Source: Methylomonas montana (GTDB taxonomy: Bacteria; Pseudomonadota; Gammaproteobacteria; Methylococcales; Methylomonadaceae). From it: a stretch of 64,000 nucleotides of DNA. Of the stretch, positions 54,094 through 62,611 are shown piece by piece. The translations under genes were made by a program, and so were the position numbers. The DNA is taken from positions 4,464,001 to 4,528,000 of the forward strand of contig NZ_CP129884.1 in NCBI RefSeq assembly GCF_030490285.1, read 5' to 3'. Position 1 is the first letter of the stretch, and every line of letters begins with the position of its first letter. Under the pieces are notes generated by a model. That model did no database searches. It saw only the letters and a program-made list of their open reading frames with translations, and was not told the DNA's origin.

Positions 54094-55104
54094 TCAGAGC
54101 GGCGATGAACTATGCATTTTTCGATATTGCCCAGGCGCCACGCCGACGATGTCCCGAAAAGCCGCATAGAAATTGGACTGGGTGCTGAAACCTACCGATA
54201 AGCCGATAGCCAACACCGAGGTGTCAGGATCGGCCAATAGCAGTTTTTTGGCTTCTTCGATACGCTGTTGACGAATATAGCGGGAAAAACCTTGTTGAAA
54301 TTCGGTGTTGATCAGTTCGGACAACTGATGCTGAGTCAATGACAGCTGTTCGGCCAACAGCGCGAGATTCAGGGTCTCCAAGGTATAGAGCTTATCCTTT
54401 TGCATCAAGGCGTCGAGCCTGGCGAGCACCGCTGCTTTGTCGATATTCTTCAGTGTCGATTCGGCATAGGCCGCCTGCACGGCTTCCGAAACGTCGGCGG
54501 TAATGTTCGGGAATCGCAACAAGGTTAATGTCACCGCAAAAAATGCCAGCCCGATCAGCATGCTGTAGCTGCCGATGAAGTCTGTTTCGTTCAATAACGG
54601 CCAGATAAAGCCCAGCAGCAATACCCCGACGGCAATCGCAAACAAGGTTCCCAAGGCCAGCAGTTCCAGATGAAAGCGCTGCCGCTGTTCGCGCAAGCCA
54701 TAGACGATCTTAGCCAGCCACGCCAGATAGCCGCTGCCCACCAAAAACGCACCCGGTAAAGCCAGCTGGTAAGGCAAAATCAGACCCAACAGCATGGGCG
54801 CGGCGTGCAGCGCATCGGTCCAGCGGTAACCCACCTCGGCAATCAACAACTGCCGGCTATAGAAATAAAAGCTGGGGGCAATGCCGTACAGCAATAACAG
54901 ATAAACTGCCGAATGCATCTGATCGAAACGGTTCAACAACCAGCCCAGATGCAGGACTTGAATCCCCGCCAAACCGATAATCAACAAAAAACCGGCCAAT
55001 TTTGAAGGGTTGCGAAGCGGCGCGCCTTGCAAGATATTTCCTGCGATCAGCAGCGCCGCCGCGCCGAATGAGAAACCGATGAATAGCTCGGGGACGAAAG
55101 GCAT
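54094..55104 (-). CDS. AraC-family regulator with N-terminal membrane domain
   Basis: 336 residues. Seven hydrophobic helices fill about residues 5-205. They are followed by an AraC-type DNA-binding domain with two helix-turn-helix motifs (ALLAEQLSLTQHQLSELIN, then AIGLSVGFSTQSNFYAAF, and PGQYRK at the end). This layout is a membrane-bound one-component sensor. The target is unknown; the SDR-DoxX operon 270 bases away in the same direction is a candidate. Confidence 0.86.
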   Translation of the reverse strand: MPFVPELFIGFSFGAAALLIAGNILQGAPLRNPSKLAGFLLIIGLAGIQVLHLGWLLNRFDQMHSAVYLLLLYGIAPSFYFYSRQLLIAEVGYRWTDALHAAPMLLGLILPYQLALPGAFLVGSGYLAWLAKIVYGLREQRQRFHLELLALGTLFAIAVGVLLLGFIWPLLNETDFIGSYSMLIGLAFFAVTLTLLRFPNITADVSEAVQAAYAESTLKNIDKAAVLARLDALMQKDKLYTLETLNLALLAEQLSLTQHQLSELINTEFQQGFSRYIRQQRIEEAKKLLLADPDTSVLAIGLSVGFSTQSNFYAAFRDIVGVAPGQYRKMHSSSPL

Positions 55105-55255
55105 GCAGGAACTGAGTTAAATAATGATGGCTTGAGTCTAGTTGGCAATTCGGAAGGATGTATTGCTATGATGACACATCAAAAAACAAGCCTGCCGAGC
55201 ATCCTGCCCATACAAATTAGCCATCAACCTAAGGATTGCATCCAAAACGCGTAAC

Positions 55256-56776
55256 TTATTCCACCACCACCGGAATCTTCCCAATCTTCCCCTGCCATAA
55301 CTTTGGTGCGGTGTTGTGTATCGACTCGCCCCGGCTATCCACAGCCACCGTCACCGGCATATCCTCGACGATGAATTCATGAATCGCTTCCATACCCAGT
55401 TCGGGAAAAGCGACGATACGGGCCTGTTTAATGGCTTTGGAGACTAAATAGGCCGCGCCGCCGACTGCGATCAAATACACCGCTTTATGCTTGGCAATGG
55501 CTTCTATCGCTGTTGGGCCGCGTTCGGATTTACCGATCATGCCCAACAGGCCGGTTTTTTCCAGCACGGTGTCGGTGAAACTGTCCATCCGGGTGGCGGT
55601 GGTGGGGCCGGCCGGGCCGACGACTTCGTCGCGCACCGCATCGACCGGGCCGACGTAGTAGATAAATTTATCTTTTAAATCCACACCGTTCGGCAACGGT
55701 TCGCCTTTGTTCAATAGATCGACGATACGCTTGTGAGCAGCGTCGCGGCCGGTCAGCAGCGTGCCGCTGAGCAGCAAGGTTTCGCCGGGTTTCCAGTCGA
55801 CAACGTCTTGCTTGGTCAGGCCGTCGATATTGACCCGTCGCGCTGTGCTGGCGGATTGAGTGATTTCCGGCCAGTCGGACAGTTTGGGCGGCGTCAAAAT
55901 GGCTGGGCCGGAACCGTCCAACACAAAATGGGCATGACGGGTGGCGGCGCAGTTGGGGATCATCGCCACCGGTTTGTTGGCGGCGTGAGTCGGATAATCG
56001 AGGATTTTCACATCCAGCACCGTGGTCAAGCCGCCCAGGCCTTGCGCACCGATGCCTAGGGCGTTGACCTTGTCGTACAACTCCAACCGCAATTCTTCCA
56101 GCGCATTGCTGGGGCCGCGCGCGATCAAGTCCTGAATGTCGATAGAGCCCATGCAAGCCTGCTTAGCCAGGATCATGGCTTTCTCGGCGGTACCGCCGAT
56201 GCCGATACCCAAAATACCGGGTGGGCACCAGCCGGCGCCCATGGTCGGCACGGTTTTCATCACCCAATCGACGATGCTGTCGGCGGGATTTAGCATGACG
56301 AATTTGGACTTGGCTTCCGAACCGCCTCCTTTCGCGGCGACTTCCACGTCCACTTTGTCGCCCGGCACCAGTTCCATATGCACCACCGCCGGGGTGTTGT
56401 CCTTGGTATTGATACGCTTGCCTGCCGGGTCGGACAAGATGGATGCCCTAAGCACGTTGTCAGGATGCAGATAGGCCCGGCGCACGCCTTCGTTGACCAT
56501 CTCGCTGACGCCAAGCTTGGCGTCCCAGCGTACGTCCATGCCTATCTTTAAAAACACCACGACGATACCGGTATCCTGACAAATCGGTCGCCGGCCTTCG
56601 GCGCACATCCGCGAGTTGATCAGAATTTGCGCCATTGCATCCTTGGCGGCCGGGCTTTGCTCCTTGAGATAAGCCGCATGCAAGGCCTGAATGAAATCTT
56701 GCGGGTGGTAATAGGAAATGTATTGCAAGGCATCGGCGATGCTTTGGATGAAATCGTCTTGGCGGATGGTAGTCAT
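55256..56776 (-). CDS. Fumarate hydratase class I (iron-sulfur)
   Basis: 506 residues from ATG 56776; the frame is open to a TTG at 56788. Single-chain class I fumarase layout: an alpha domain with CAEGRRPICQDTGIV and GGSEAKSKF, and a beta domain with the LLSGTLLTGRDAAHKR and GPAGPTTATRMD motifs. Cysteines for the [4Fe-4S] cluster occur in the ICQDTG, PNCAATRHA and nearby segments. Reversible hydration of fumarate to malate. Monocistronic; the upstream 360 bases hold no gene I can support. Confidence 0.94.
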   Translation of the reverse strand: MTTIRQDDFIQSIADALQYISYYHPQDFIQALHAAYLKEQSPAAKDAMAQILINSRMCAEGRRPICQDTGIVVVFLKIGMDVRWDAKLGVSEMVNEGVRRAYLHPDNVLRASILSDPAGKRINTKDNTPAVVHMELVPGDKVDVEVAAKGGGSEAKSKFVMLNPADSIVDWVMKTVPTMGAGWCPPGILGIGIGGTAEKAMILAKQACMGSIDIQDLIARGPSNALEELRLELYDKVNALGIGAQGLGGLTTVLDVKILDYPTHAANKPVAMIPNCAATRHAHFVLDGSGPAILTPPKLSDWPEITQSASTARRVNIDGLTKQDVVDWKPGETLLLSGTLLTGRDAAHKRIVDLLNKGEPLPNGVDLKDKFIYYVGPVDAVRDEVVGPAGPTTATRMDSFTDTVLEKTGLLGMIGKSERGPTAIEAIAKHKAVYLIAVGGAAYLVSKAIKQARIVAFPELGMEAIHEFIVEDMPVTVAVDSRGESIHNTAPKLWQGKIGKIPVVVE

Positions 56777-57103
56777 GGCGGGTTCCAAGGATTAAGAAAC
56801 AGATCGAAATTTACCACGAAGAGCCAACCGGAAGAGTATTTTTGGGATCGTCTGGCATTTCCTGGAGCAAGGTGACATTAGCGCTGAATACCGTTTCGAG
56901 TTGGCCTTGACGATTTGGGCGAACAGGTTCTCGCCCAGTGTCGCCAACGGTTACCCAATCAAACGGTGCTAGGGCTGTTTGCAAGGCTCGGCAATGGCTG
57001 CCCATTCTTTTTTAAACAACCTAGCATTCATGCTTTTTTCGTATTTCGTCGTACGGAATCTCTTCGATCGAAGTGGGCGAAAGGGAGAATTGAAGGCTTT
57101 TAT

Positions 57104-57130
57104 CGGCGGATGACGCTTCGCTTATCCGCC
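57104..57130 (+). repeat. REP-like hairpin (GGCGGAT/ATCCGCC)
   Basis: Stem GGCGGAT / ATCCGCC around ACGCTTCGCT. The loop core ACGCTTCGCT is the same as that of REP hairpins 2 and 3 near the RAYT gene, so it is a member of the same family with a different stem. It lies nine bases after the DUF1287 stop codon on the opposite reading direction and may end that transcript. Confidence 0.65.
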
Positions 57131-57138
57131 CGACGGCC

Positions 57139-57765
57139 CTAACGCTTATTGCGATATTTCTTGGGCTGGTAGCGATAATGCCCCGTTATTTTGTAAGCAA
57201 AAATCATGTCCTCCAGTTTTGGACCTGCACCAATATTGTGAACGATAAGCGGACGTCCTGTGCCGAGGGCGGTTTTATCCGTGACAATCCCGATATGAGG
57301 CAAATTTCCCGGCAACATCCAGGTAACGATATCCCCTGGAGCATAATCTTGGCCTTGATCGGTCACGGGTAATGCTTTTCCGTGCCGAGAGAAAAATACC
57401 TGTAGATTCGGAACCCGACGATGATCAATGTTTCTATCAGTCGAGCTTAGCCCCCAAAGCTTCTTTGAAGGATACCCGCGAAAGTTTTTGACCATATCCT
57501 CGTGGACTAAAACCTGAAGATCTACGCCTAGTTTACGATATGACCGAATAACGACATCGCTACAAACCCCAACGTTCGCGGGCACATCACCGTTTGGATA
57601 GGCTATTGAAAAATAAGACCCATCATAGCGAACGTTATGATGGGTCTGATCGATTGCTGCTAAAACGATGTCCTGTTCAAAACTTTGGCTTAGTGCGTTT
57701 TCAGAAAAAACAATCGAAGCAATTAATAGAAATTTACCCAAAGTGACTCCAATTAATTTAATCAA
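57139..57765 (-). CDS. DUF1287 (YijF-like) putative peptidase
   Basis: 208 residues. Signal peptide (about 1-26) and the DUF1287 blocks: GVCSDVVIRSYRKLG with the candidate nucleophilic Cys near residue 67, VHEDMVKNFRGYP, NIDHRRVPNLQVFF, and GDIVTW...LPHIGIVTD with the candidate His near 157. The fold is thought to be of NlpC/P60 type, so a cysteine peptidase or amidase role is possible. Its ATG overlaps the stop of the Tai4-like gene by four bases (57762-57765), so it belongs to the same transcript as the T6SS effector and immunity genes. Export would place it in the periplasm with Tai4. Confidence 0.82.
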   Translation of the reverse strand: MIKLIGVTLGKFLLIASIVFSENALSQSFEQDIVLAAIDQTHHNVRYDGSYFSIAYPNGDVPANVGVCSDVVIRSYRKLGVDLQVLVHEDMVKNFRGYPSKKLWGLSSTDRNIDHRRVPNLQVFFSRHGKALPVTDQGQDYAPGDIVTWMLPGNLPHIGIVTDKTALGTGRPLIVHNIGAGPKLEDMIFAYKITGHYRYQPKKYRNKR

Positions 57766-58190
57766 CGGCGGAGACTGCTTTTCAGTCGAATGGCAAATTC
57801 CTTTGAGTTGATAAATTCAACACAGCTCTGCAATCGCATTGGCATGCCATTTTGAGTGATGCCTGGCGCGGGGGCAGATTTGGCGAGCAGTGCCAATGCT
57901 GGATAAGCCTCGGCCGACAAGCTGCCGTTTTCCACTAACCCTGCGGCCCAGGCATCTGCTTCGGTCGCAATCGGCGTTCCTGTATATCTATCCATAATGC
58001 AGGCCGCAAGCACATAATTGCGAGCTTGTGCAATTTCACTGGAAGTCGGTTTTTCGGCGGAAATTGCCGTAGTTGATAAAAACACCATTGCTGCCGTTTG
58101 AAATAATATGAAGCGAACAATCGATTTACGGCATTTCGCAACCAAGAGAAACACTTGGGACGTGACAGTGCGATGTTTTAAAGCGCCCAT
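57762..58190 (-). CDS. T6SS amidase immunity protein, Tai4-like
   Basis: 142 residues with an unusually long basic N-region before a hydrophobic signal (IVRFILFQTAAMVFLSTTAISA). The mature part is about 97 residues, mostly helical, with two Cys (AACIMDRY and LQSCVEF), as in Tai4 periplasmic immunity proteins. ATG 58190 follows AGGATGACGCT. It lies four bases after the Tae4-like effector gene. The identification rests mainly on position, size, export and helical character and partly on resemblance to the Tai4 pattern. Confidence 0.72.
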   Translation of the reverse strand: MGALKHRTVTSQVFLLVAKCRKSIVRFILFQTAAMVFLSTTAISAEKPTSSEIAQARNYVLAACIMDRYTGTPIATEADAWAAGLVENGSLSAEAYPALALLAKSAPAPGITQNGMPMRLQSCVEFINSKEFAIRLKSSLRR

Positions 58191-58194
58191 AGCG

Positions 58195-58704
58195 TCATCC
58201 TATCGTGGTGGCTTCAATCTGTGGCGTTGACGGGTTATCCCTTAAGTTTCGATAATCATCATGGGGTTCTCTGAAGGCGCTACCATCCCAAAGCGCGACG
58301 TGACCGCTGGCATCACTCCAGCCAGTAACATCGAATGACACGATACCATTTTGAGCAGCAAATGCCTTGTCGAAATCCTTTGAGACTTTGATCGGGGTTA
58401 CACCTAATGCCGAGGCTAAGTAAGTTTTCATATCGCGTACGCGGAATATGTAAGGCATTCCGTCCGCACCAATCATGGTCTCAATTTTAAGGGACTTAGT
58501 CAGTTTTGCCGAAATCGGCATATTACCGTAATTGAGGGCTCGGGACATACGGGCGGCACATGTATTGCCGTTTACCCCAAAACCAGGCACGTCAATGTTC
58601 TTAACCAGACTGCCACCGATAAATGTATGCAGATCACGCAGGGTTGGGTAACTCGTGTGGTCAGGGAATGCTTGCCACATCATTTTGAAACTAGGTTTGG
58701 CCAT
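58195..58704 (-). CDS. T6SS amidase effector, Tae4-like
   Basis: 169 residues, no signal peptide, as expected for a T6SS-injected effector. Catalytic Cys 49 in GNTCAARMSRALNYG and His 135 in DASGHVALWDG are the hallmark pair of the Tae4 D,L-endopeptidase/amidase family, and the first 45 residues have the family start (PSFKMMWQAFPDH, then two turns before GFGVNG). It would cut peptidoglycan stem peptides in a rival cell. Start ATG 58704 is preceded by TTAAGGAAAATAAATT. No vgrG, hcp or PAAR gene is in the window, so it is an orphan island. Confidence 0.86.
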   Translation of the reverse strand: MAKPSFKMMWQAFPDHTSYPTLRDLHTFIGGSLVKNIDVPGFGVNGNTCAARMSRALNYGNMPISAKLTKSLKIETMIGADGMPYIFRVRDMKTYLASALGVTPIKVSKDFDKAFAAQNGIVSFDVTGWSDASGHVALWDGSAFREPHDDYRNLRDNPSTPQIEATTIG

Positions 58705-58920
58705 AATTTATTTTCCTTAATCCACCAACCCCCGTTGCGGACATACTCTGACCTAGAGCCGGAATGCCCAGGCCACAAGCCCCGAAATACCGAACCACCA
58801 ATTTGGCCGACCACTGCATCGGTATGCCAGGCATCTACTCCCCGTAACGTTGCGATTGCTTGTTTTGTTGTACCCCGGTAACCTCGGCGCGCAAAAAAAC
58901 CTATTTTCCGGCGTTGCCTG

Positions 58921-58926
58921 TATAAT
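58921..58926 (+). promoter_or_regulatory. Perfect -10 box for rnpB
   Basis: TATAAT, eight bases before the first base of the RNase P RNA helix P1. No clear -35 TTGACA is visible at the expected spacing. The surrounding GCGTTGCCTG does not provide a normal extended -10. Confidence 0.7.
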
Positions 58927-58933
58927 CCTCCGC

Positions 58934-59280
58934 AGAGTTGGCCGAACAGTCGCCGTTTTATGCAAATAAAAGGGAGGAAAGTCCGGGCTCCATAGGGCAG
59001 GGTGCCAGGTAATGCCTGGGAGGCGTGAGCCTACGGAAAGTGCCGCAGAAAATATACCGCCTGCTTCGTATCGAAGCCGGTAAGGGTGAAATGGTGCGGT
59101 AAGAGCGCACCGCGCAACTGGTAACAGGTGTGGCAGGGTAAACCCCACCCGGAGCAAGATCAAATAGAGGCACATACGCGTGGCCCGCGCGGTGCCTGGG
59201 TAGATTGCTTGAGCGATTGGGTGACTAATCGCCTAGATGAATGGCTGTTCTCGACAGAACCCGGCTTACAGGCCAACTCT
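58934..59280 (+). ncRNA. rnpB: RNase P catalytic RNA, class A
   Basis: About 347 bases. Helix P1 is formed by AGAGTTGGCC at the start and GGCCAACTCT at the end. Universally conserved blocks are seen in order: GAGGAAAGTCCGGGCTCC (P4/J3-4 side), CAGGGTGCCAGGTAA, GGTGAAATGGTGCGGTAAGA, GAGCGCACCGCGC, ACCCGGAGCAAGATCAAATA, and AGACAGAACCC-like ACAGAACCCGGCTTA near the 3' end with the P4 partner. Nearly identical to the E. coli layout (class A). Followed by a T-rich tract (59281-59296). Confidence 0.97.
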
Positions 59281-59297
59281 TTCTCTTCTTTTTTTTG
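59281..59297 (+). terminator. Terminator of rnpB (T-tract)
   Basis: TTCTCTTCTTTTTTTT directly after the closing strand of P1. The P1 helix and 3' region serve as the hairpin. It ends 19 bases before the mtnB ATG, so mtnB transcription may come partly from readthrough. Confidence 0.65.
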
Positions 59298-59315
59298 CAA
59301 TCCGCAAAGCATCCC

Positions 59316-59939
59316 ATGACTGTGAAAACCGACGAATTTTTCCGCAAGGCAGATCAGTTGATCGCCGCCGGCCGCTTCATCGACAGCAAAGGCTGGGTGC
59401 CCGCTACCAGCGGCAATTTCTCCGCCAAACTCAGCGACGGCAATATTGCCATTACTGTCTCCGGCCGGCATAAAGGCCGGCTGCAAACCGACGACATCAT
59501 GCTGATCGACAGCAAGGGCCGGTCGTTGGACGGTAAGCAGCCATCGGCGGAAACCTTGCTGCATACCTCGATTTACCAACGTTTCCCGGACGTGCAGGCG
59601 GTGCTGCATCCGCATTCGGTCAATGCCACGTTGACCGCACGTTTGTTCAAACACGAGATCGTGCTGCGCGATTACGAACTGCTGAAAGCCCTGCCCGGCA
59701 TCGATACCCACGAAACTCAGATCTCAATACCTATTTTCGGTAACGATCAGGATATTCCTCGATTGGCGGACAAAGTGGAAAATTATCTGAACCGGCATGG
59801 CCACGTTTACGGCTATATTATCGCCGGCCATGGTTTTTATACTTGGGGCGCGTCGGTCGACGACGCCTTGCGGCATCTGGAAGCCCTGGAATTTTTATTC
59901 GATATTGAAATTCGCCTACATGGAATAACACGACTATGA
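59316..59939 (+). CDS. mtnB: Methylthioribulose-1-phosphate dehydratase
   Basis: 207 residues from ATG 59316; the frame is open from 59241 inside rnpB and is not used. Class II aldolase fold with GWVPATSGNFSAKL and the zinc ligands HPHS near residue 95 and GHVYGYIIAGHG near 155. It dehydrates methylthioribulose-1-P to diketo-methylthiopentyl-P in methionine salvage. It overlaps mtnD by four bases. Confidence 0.95.
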   Translation: MTVKTDEFFRKADQLIAAGRFIDSKGWVPATSGNFSAKLSDGNIAITVSGRHKGRLQTDDIMLIDSKGRSLDGKQPSAETLLHTSIYQRFPDVQAVLHPHSVNATLTARLFKHEIVLRDYELLKALPGIDTHETQISIPIFGNDQDIPRLADKVENYLNRHGHVYGYIIAGHGFYTWGASVDDALRHLEALEFLFDIEIRLHGITRL

Positions 59940-60544
59940 GCGCACTAACCCTCTACCCCGCCCAGCAACCACAAAACGGCAACACATTCCGGGATTTCGA
60001 AAGCATCGCCGGCCAGTTACAAAACATCGGCGTACAGTTCGAACGCTGGCAGGCCGATTGCGAGTTCTCCGCGAGCGACGATGCCGATGCTGTACTAAAA
60101 GCCTATCAAAGCTCGATAGACAAGCTCAAACAGCAATACGGTTTTCAGTCGGTAGACGTGATCAGCTTGAACGCCGACCATCCCAATAAAGATGCCTTGC
60201 GGCAGAAGTTTTTATCCGAGCATACCCACAGCGACTTCGAAGTGCGCTTTTTCGTGGAAGGCCGCGGCCTGTTTTACCTGCATGTCGGCGATCAAGTTTA
60301 TGCGGTGCTGTGCGAGCAAGGCGATCTGATCAGCGTGCCTGCCAATACCACGCATTGGTTCGACATGGGTGAAAACCCGGCGTTTAAGTGCATCCGTCTG
60401 TTCACCACAGAAGATGGTTGGGTGGCCGAGTTTACCGGCAATCCGATTGCCGAAAGTTTTCCGACGCTGGACCAATACCTGGCGGCTGACCCACAGGGAA
60501 GTGGTAATGTCGCGGGAGACGGGACGCCGGGAGCGGCCTTATGA
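59936..60544 (+). CDS. mtnD: Acireductone dioxygenase
   Basis: 202 residues. Cupin metal site: HTHSDFEVRFFVEG, giving His-x-His-x-x-x-Glu, and the second His in PANTTHWFDMG. Depending on the metal it gives the keto-acid precursor of methionine (Fe) or an off-pathway product (Ni). Overlaps mtnB and mtnC by four bases each, so it is tightly coupled. Confidence 0.96.
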   Translation: MSALTLYPAQQPQNGNTFRDFESIAGQLQNIGVQFERWQADCEFSASDDADAVLKAYQSSIDKLKQQYGFQSVDVISLNADHPNKDALRQKFLSEHTHSDFEVRFFVEGRGLFYLHVGDQVYAVLCEQGDLISVPANTTHWFDMGENPAFKCIRLFTTEDGWVAEFTGNPIAESFPTLDQYLAADPQGSGNVAGDGTPGAAL

Positions 60545-61215
60545 TCAAAGCCATCGTCACCGATATCGAAGGTACCACTTCGTCGCTGTCGTTTGTGAAG
60601 GATGTGCTGTTTCCGTATGCCCGTGCGCACTTGCCGGATTTCGTCAGAAGCCGGCAGGCGCAAGCCGAGATCCGGCAATTGTTGGCGGACGCCTGTCAAG
60701 TGGCGGGTGGCGAACTGGATGACGATGCCGTCATCGCTCAGTTCATCCATTGGATCGATACCGATCAGAAAATTACACCGCTCAAATCCCTGCAAGGTCT
60801 GATCTGGCTGGAAGGCTATCGCAATGGCGATTTCACCGGCCATGTATATGAAGATGCGGTACGCAATTTGAAAAACTGGCATAGCCAAGGCTTTAAGTTG
60901 TATGTCTATTCCTCAGGGTCGGTGCAAGCGCAAAAGCTGTTGTTTGGCTACAGCGATTTCGGCGATCTGACCCCGCTATTTTCAGGTTATTTCGATACTC
61001 ACGTAGGCGGTAAACGAGAAAGCGAATCTTACCAACGCATTGCCGCCGAACTCGGCTTACCGGCCGAACAAATCCTGTTCTTGTCGGACATAAAGGAAGA
61101 GTTGGACGCCGCCCGTCAAGCCGGCTTCGCAACCTGCTGGCTGGTGCGCGAGCAAGCGCCAGACAGTGGTGCCGAACATGTCCAGGTCAACGATTTTGAC
61201 GGCATCCATCTGTAA
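60541..61215 (+). CDS. mtnC: Enolase-phosphatase E1
   Basis: 224 residues. HAD-type motif near the N-terminus: TDIEGTTSSLSFV with the nucleophilic Asp, then KLYVYSSGSVQAQKLLF and LFLSDIKEELDAARQAGF as later HAD motifs. It enolises and dephosphorylates the MtnB product for MtnD. The E1 type (fused enolase and phosphatase) explains why no separate mtnW/mtnX is needed. mtnA and mtnK are not in the window. Confidence 0.96.
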   Translation: MIKAIVTDIEGTTSSLSFVKDVLFPYARAHLPDFVRSRQAQAEIRQLLADACQVAGGELDDDAVIAQFIHWIDTDQKITPLKSLQGLIWLEGYRNGDFTGHVYEDAVRNLKNWHSQGFKLYVYSSGSVQAQKLLFGYSDFGDLTPLFSGYFDTHVGGKRESESYQRIAAELGLPAEQILFLSDIKEELDAARQAGFATCWLVREQAPDSGAEHVQVNDFDGIHL

Positions 61216-61233
61216 TACCGGTTCGTCCCGCCG

Positions 61234-62124
61234 ATGAAAATCGCGATCTTGTCCCGCGACGCCACGTTGTATTCCAGCGTACGTCTGCTGGAAGCCGCCA
61301 GCGCGCGTGGGCATGAAGCCAGGGTATTGGATCCGACCCACTGCTACATGAATATCACGTCGATGAAGCCGTCGATCCATTATATGGGCGAAAATCTGCT
61401 GGGTTACGACGCGGTCATTCCCCGCATCGGCGCATCGATCACCTTTTATGGCACCGCTGTATTGCGGCAGTTCGAGGTGATGAACACCTTCACGCTGAAT
61501 AACTCGGCGGCGATCAGCCGTTCCCGCGACAAGCTGGCGTCCAGCCAATTATTGGCTCGCAAAGGCATCGATCTACCGATTACCGCTTTCGCCCACAATC
61601 CCGATAACATCGAAGATCTGATCGCCGAAGTCGGCGGTGCGCCGCTGGTGATCAAATTGGTGGAAGGCTCGCAGGGCATAGGCGTGGTACTCGCGGAAAC
61701 CCATAACGCCGCGCATAGCGTGATTCAGGCTTTTATGGGGTTGAACGCCAACATCATGGTGCAGGAGTTCATCCAGGAGGCCAATGGCAGCGATGTCCGC
61801 TGTTTCGTGGTCGGCGACAAGGTGGTGGCGGCGATGAAGCGCCAAGGCCGCGAGGGCGAGTTTCGATCCAATCTGCATCGCGGCGGCAGCGCCACGCTGG
61901 TCAGGCCCACCCCTCAGGAGCGGGCGACGGCGGTAGGTGCGGCGAAAGTGATGGGGCTGAATGTTTGCGGCGTCGATTTGCTGCGTTCGAAACGCGGGCC
62001 GCTGGTGATGGAAGTCAATTCCTCGCCGGGCCTGGAAGGTATCGAAAAAACCAGCGGTAAGGATATTGCCGGGCTGATGATCGAATATATCGAGAAAAAC
62101 GTCGGGAAAAATAAGTCGGGGTAA
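61234..62124 (+). CDS. rimK: RimK-family ATP-grasp ligase
   Basis: 296 residues. The N-terminal preATP-grasp part ([19 protein letters not shown]) is followed by an ATP-grasp core: [36 protein letters not shown], and the C-terminal [23 protein letters not shown] with metal-binding acidic residues. RimK adds glutamates to ribosomal protein S6 in E. coli; related ligases act on other peptides, so a family name is safer than a target. Eighteen bases after mtnC. Confidence 0.88.
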   Translation: MKIAILSRDATLYSSVRLLEAASARGHEARVLDPTHCYMNITSMKPSIHYMGENLLGYDAVIPRIGASITFYGTAVLRQFEVMNTFTLNNSAAISRSRDKLASSQLLARKGIDLPITAFAHNPDNIEDLIAEVGGAPLVIKLVEGSQGIGVVLAETHNAAHSVIQAFMGLNANIMVQEFIQEANGSDVRCFVVGDKVVAAMKRQGREGEFRSNLHRGGSATLVRPTPQERATAVGAAKVMGLNVCGVDLLRSKRGPLVMEVNSSPGLEGIEKTSGKDIAGLMIEYIEKNVGKNKSG

Positions 62125-62197
62125 TCAAGCCCCGCATCAAGGCGGCATATCTTAAACGGGACCCAGGCTGGGGCGCCCAGGTCCTGCCGGAAAAAGC

Positions 62198-62611
62198 CTA
62201 TTTTTCCAGTGTCACAAAAGCCAGTTTGGAAATGCCGGCATGCTGCACGGTAGCCATTATTTCCGCAACTTTGCCGTAATTGACGCCTTGGTCGGCGTAG
62301 ATGTGAATGATCAGTTCTGGATTGGCTGCCAATTCGGTCTTCAGCGTGGAATCCAGTGCCGTTAAATCGGCAATCGCATTTTTATTTAGCGTCACGCCGC
62401 CTTGCGCATCGATACCCAGCTGCATAGGCTGTTTCTCGGTATCCGGCGTGGTGGAGGCCGTTTTTGGCAGGGCCACGTTGACCGACTGCGTCAACAGCGG
62501 TGCGGTAACCAACAAGATGATCACCAGCACCAACATGACATCCACCAGCGGCGTGACGTTAATCTCGCTAACCGGCCCGTCGTCGTCTGAGTTTGTTTTA
62601 AATCCCATCAA
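62198..62611 (-). CDS. exbD: ExbD biopolymer transport protein
   Basis: 137 residues. One transmembrane helix near residues 20-42 with the conserved functional Asp (LVDVMLVLVIILLVTAP), then a periplasmic domain ending VQHAGISKLAFVT. It forms the ExbB-ExbD proton channel that energises TonB. Its ATG is adjacent to the exbB stop (no gap). Last of tonB-exbB-exbD. Confidence 0.94.
   Translation of the reverse strand: MMGFKTNSDDDGPVSEINVTPLVDVMLVLVIILLVTAPLLTQSVNVALPKTASTTPDTEKQPMQLGIDAQGGVTLNKNAIADLTALDSTLKTELAANPELIIHIYADQGVNYGKVAEIMATVQHAGISKLAFVTLEK

Noticed and set aside
56811-57005. 64-residue minus-strand frame upstream of fumarase
   Set aside because: No ribosome site, no domain, no hydrophobic or secondary-structure signal. 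The 56777-57103 stretch otherwise shows nothing.
58720-58890. Open minus-strand frame between rnpB and tae4 (AWHTDAVVGQIGGSVFRGLW and further)
   Set aside because: No start codon, no recognisable PAAR or other T6SS domain, and it overlaps the likely promoter area of rnpB. Could be a leftover but cannot be supported.
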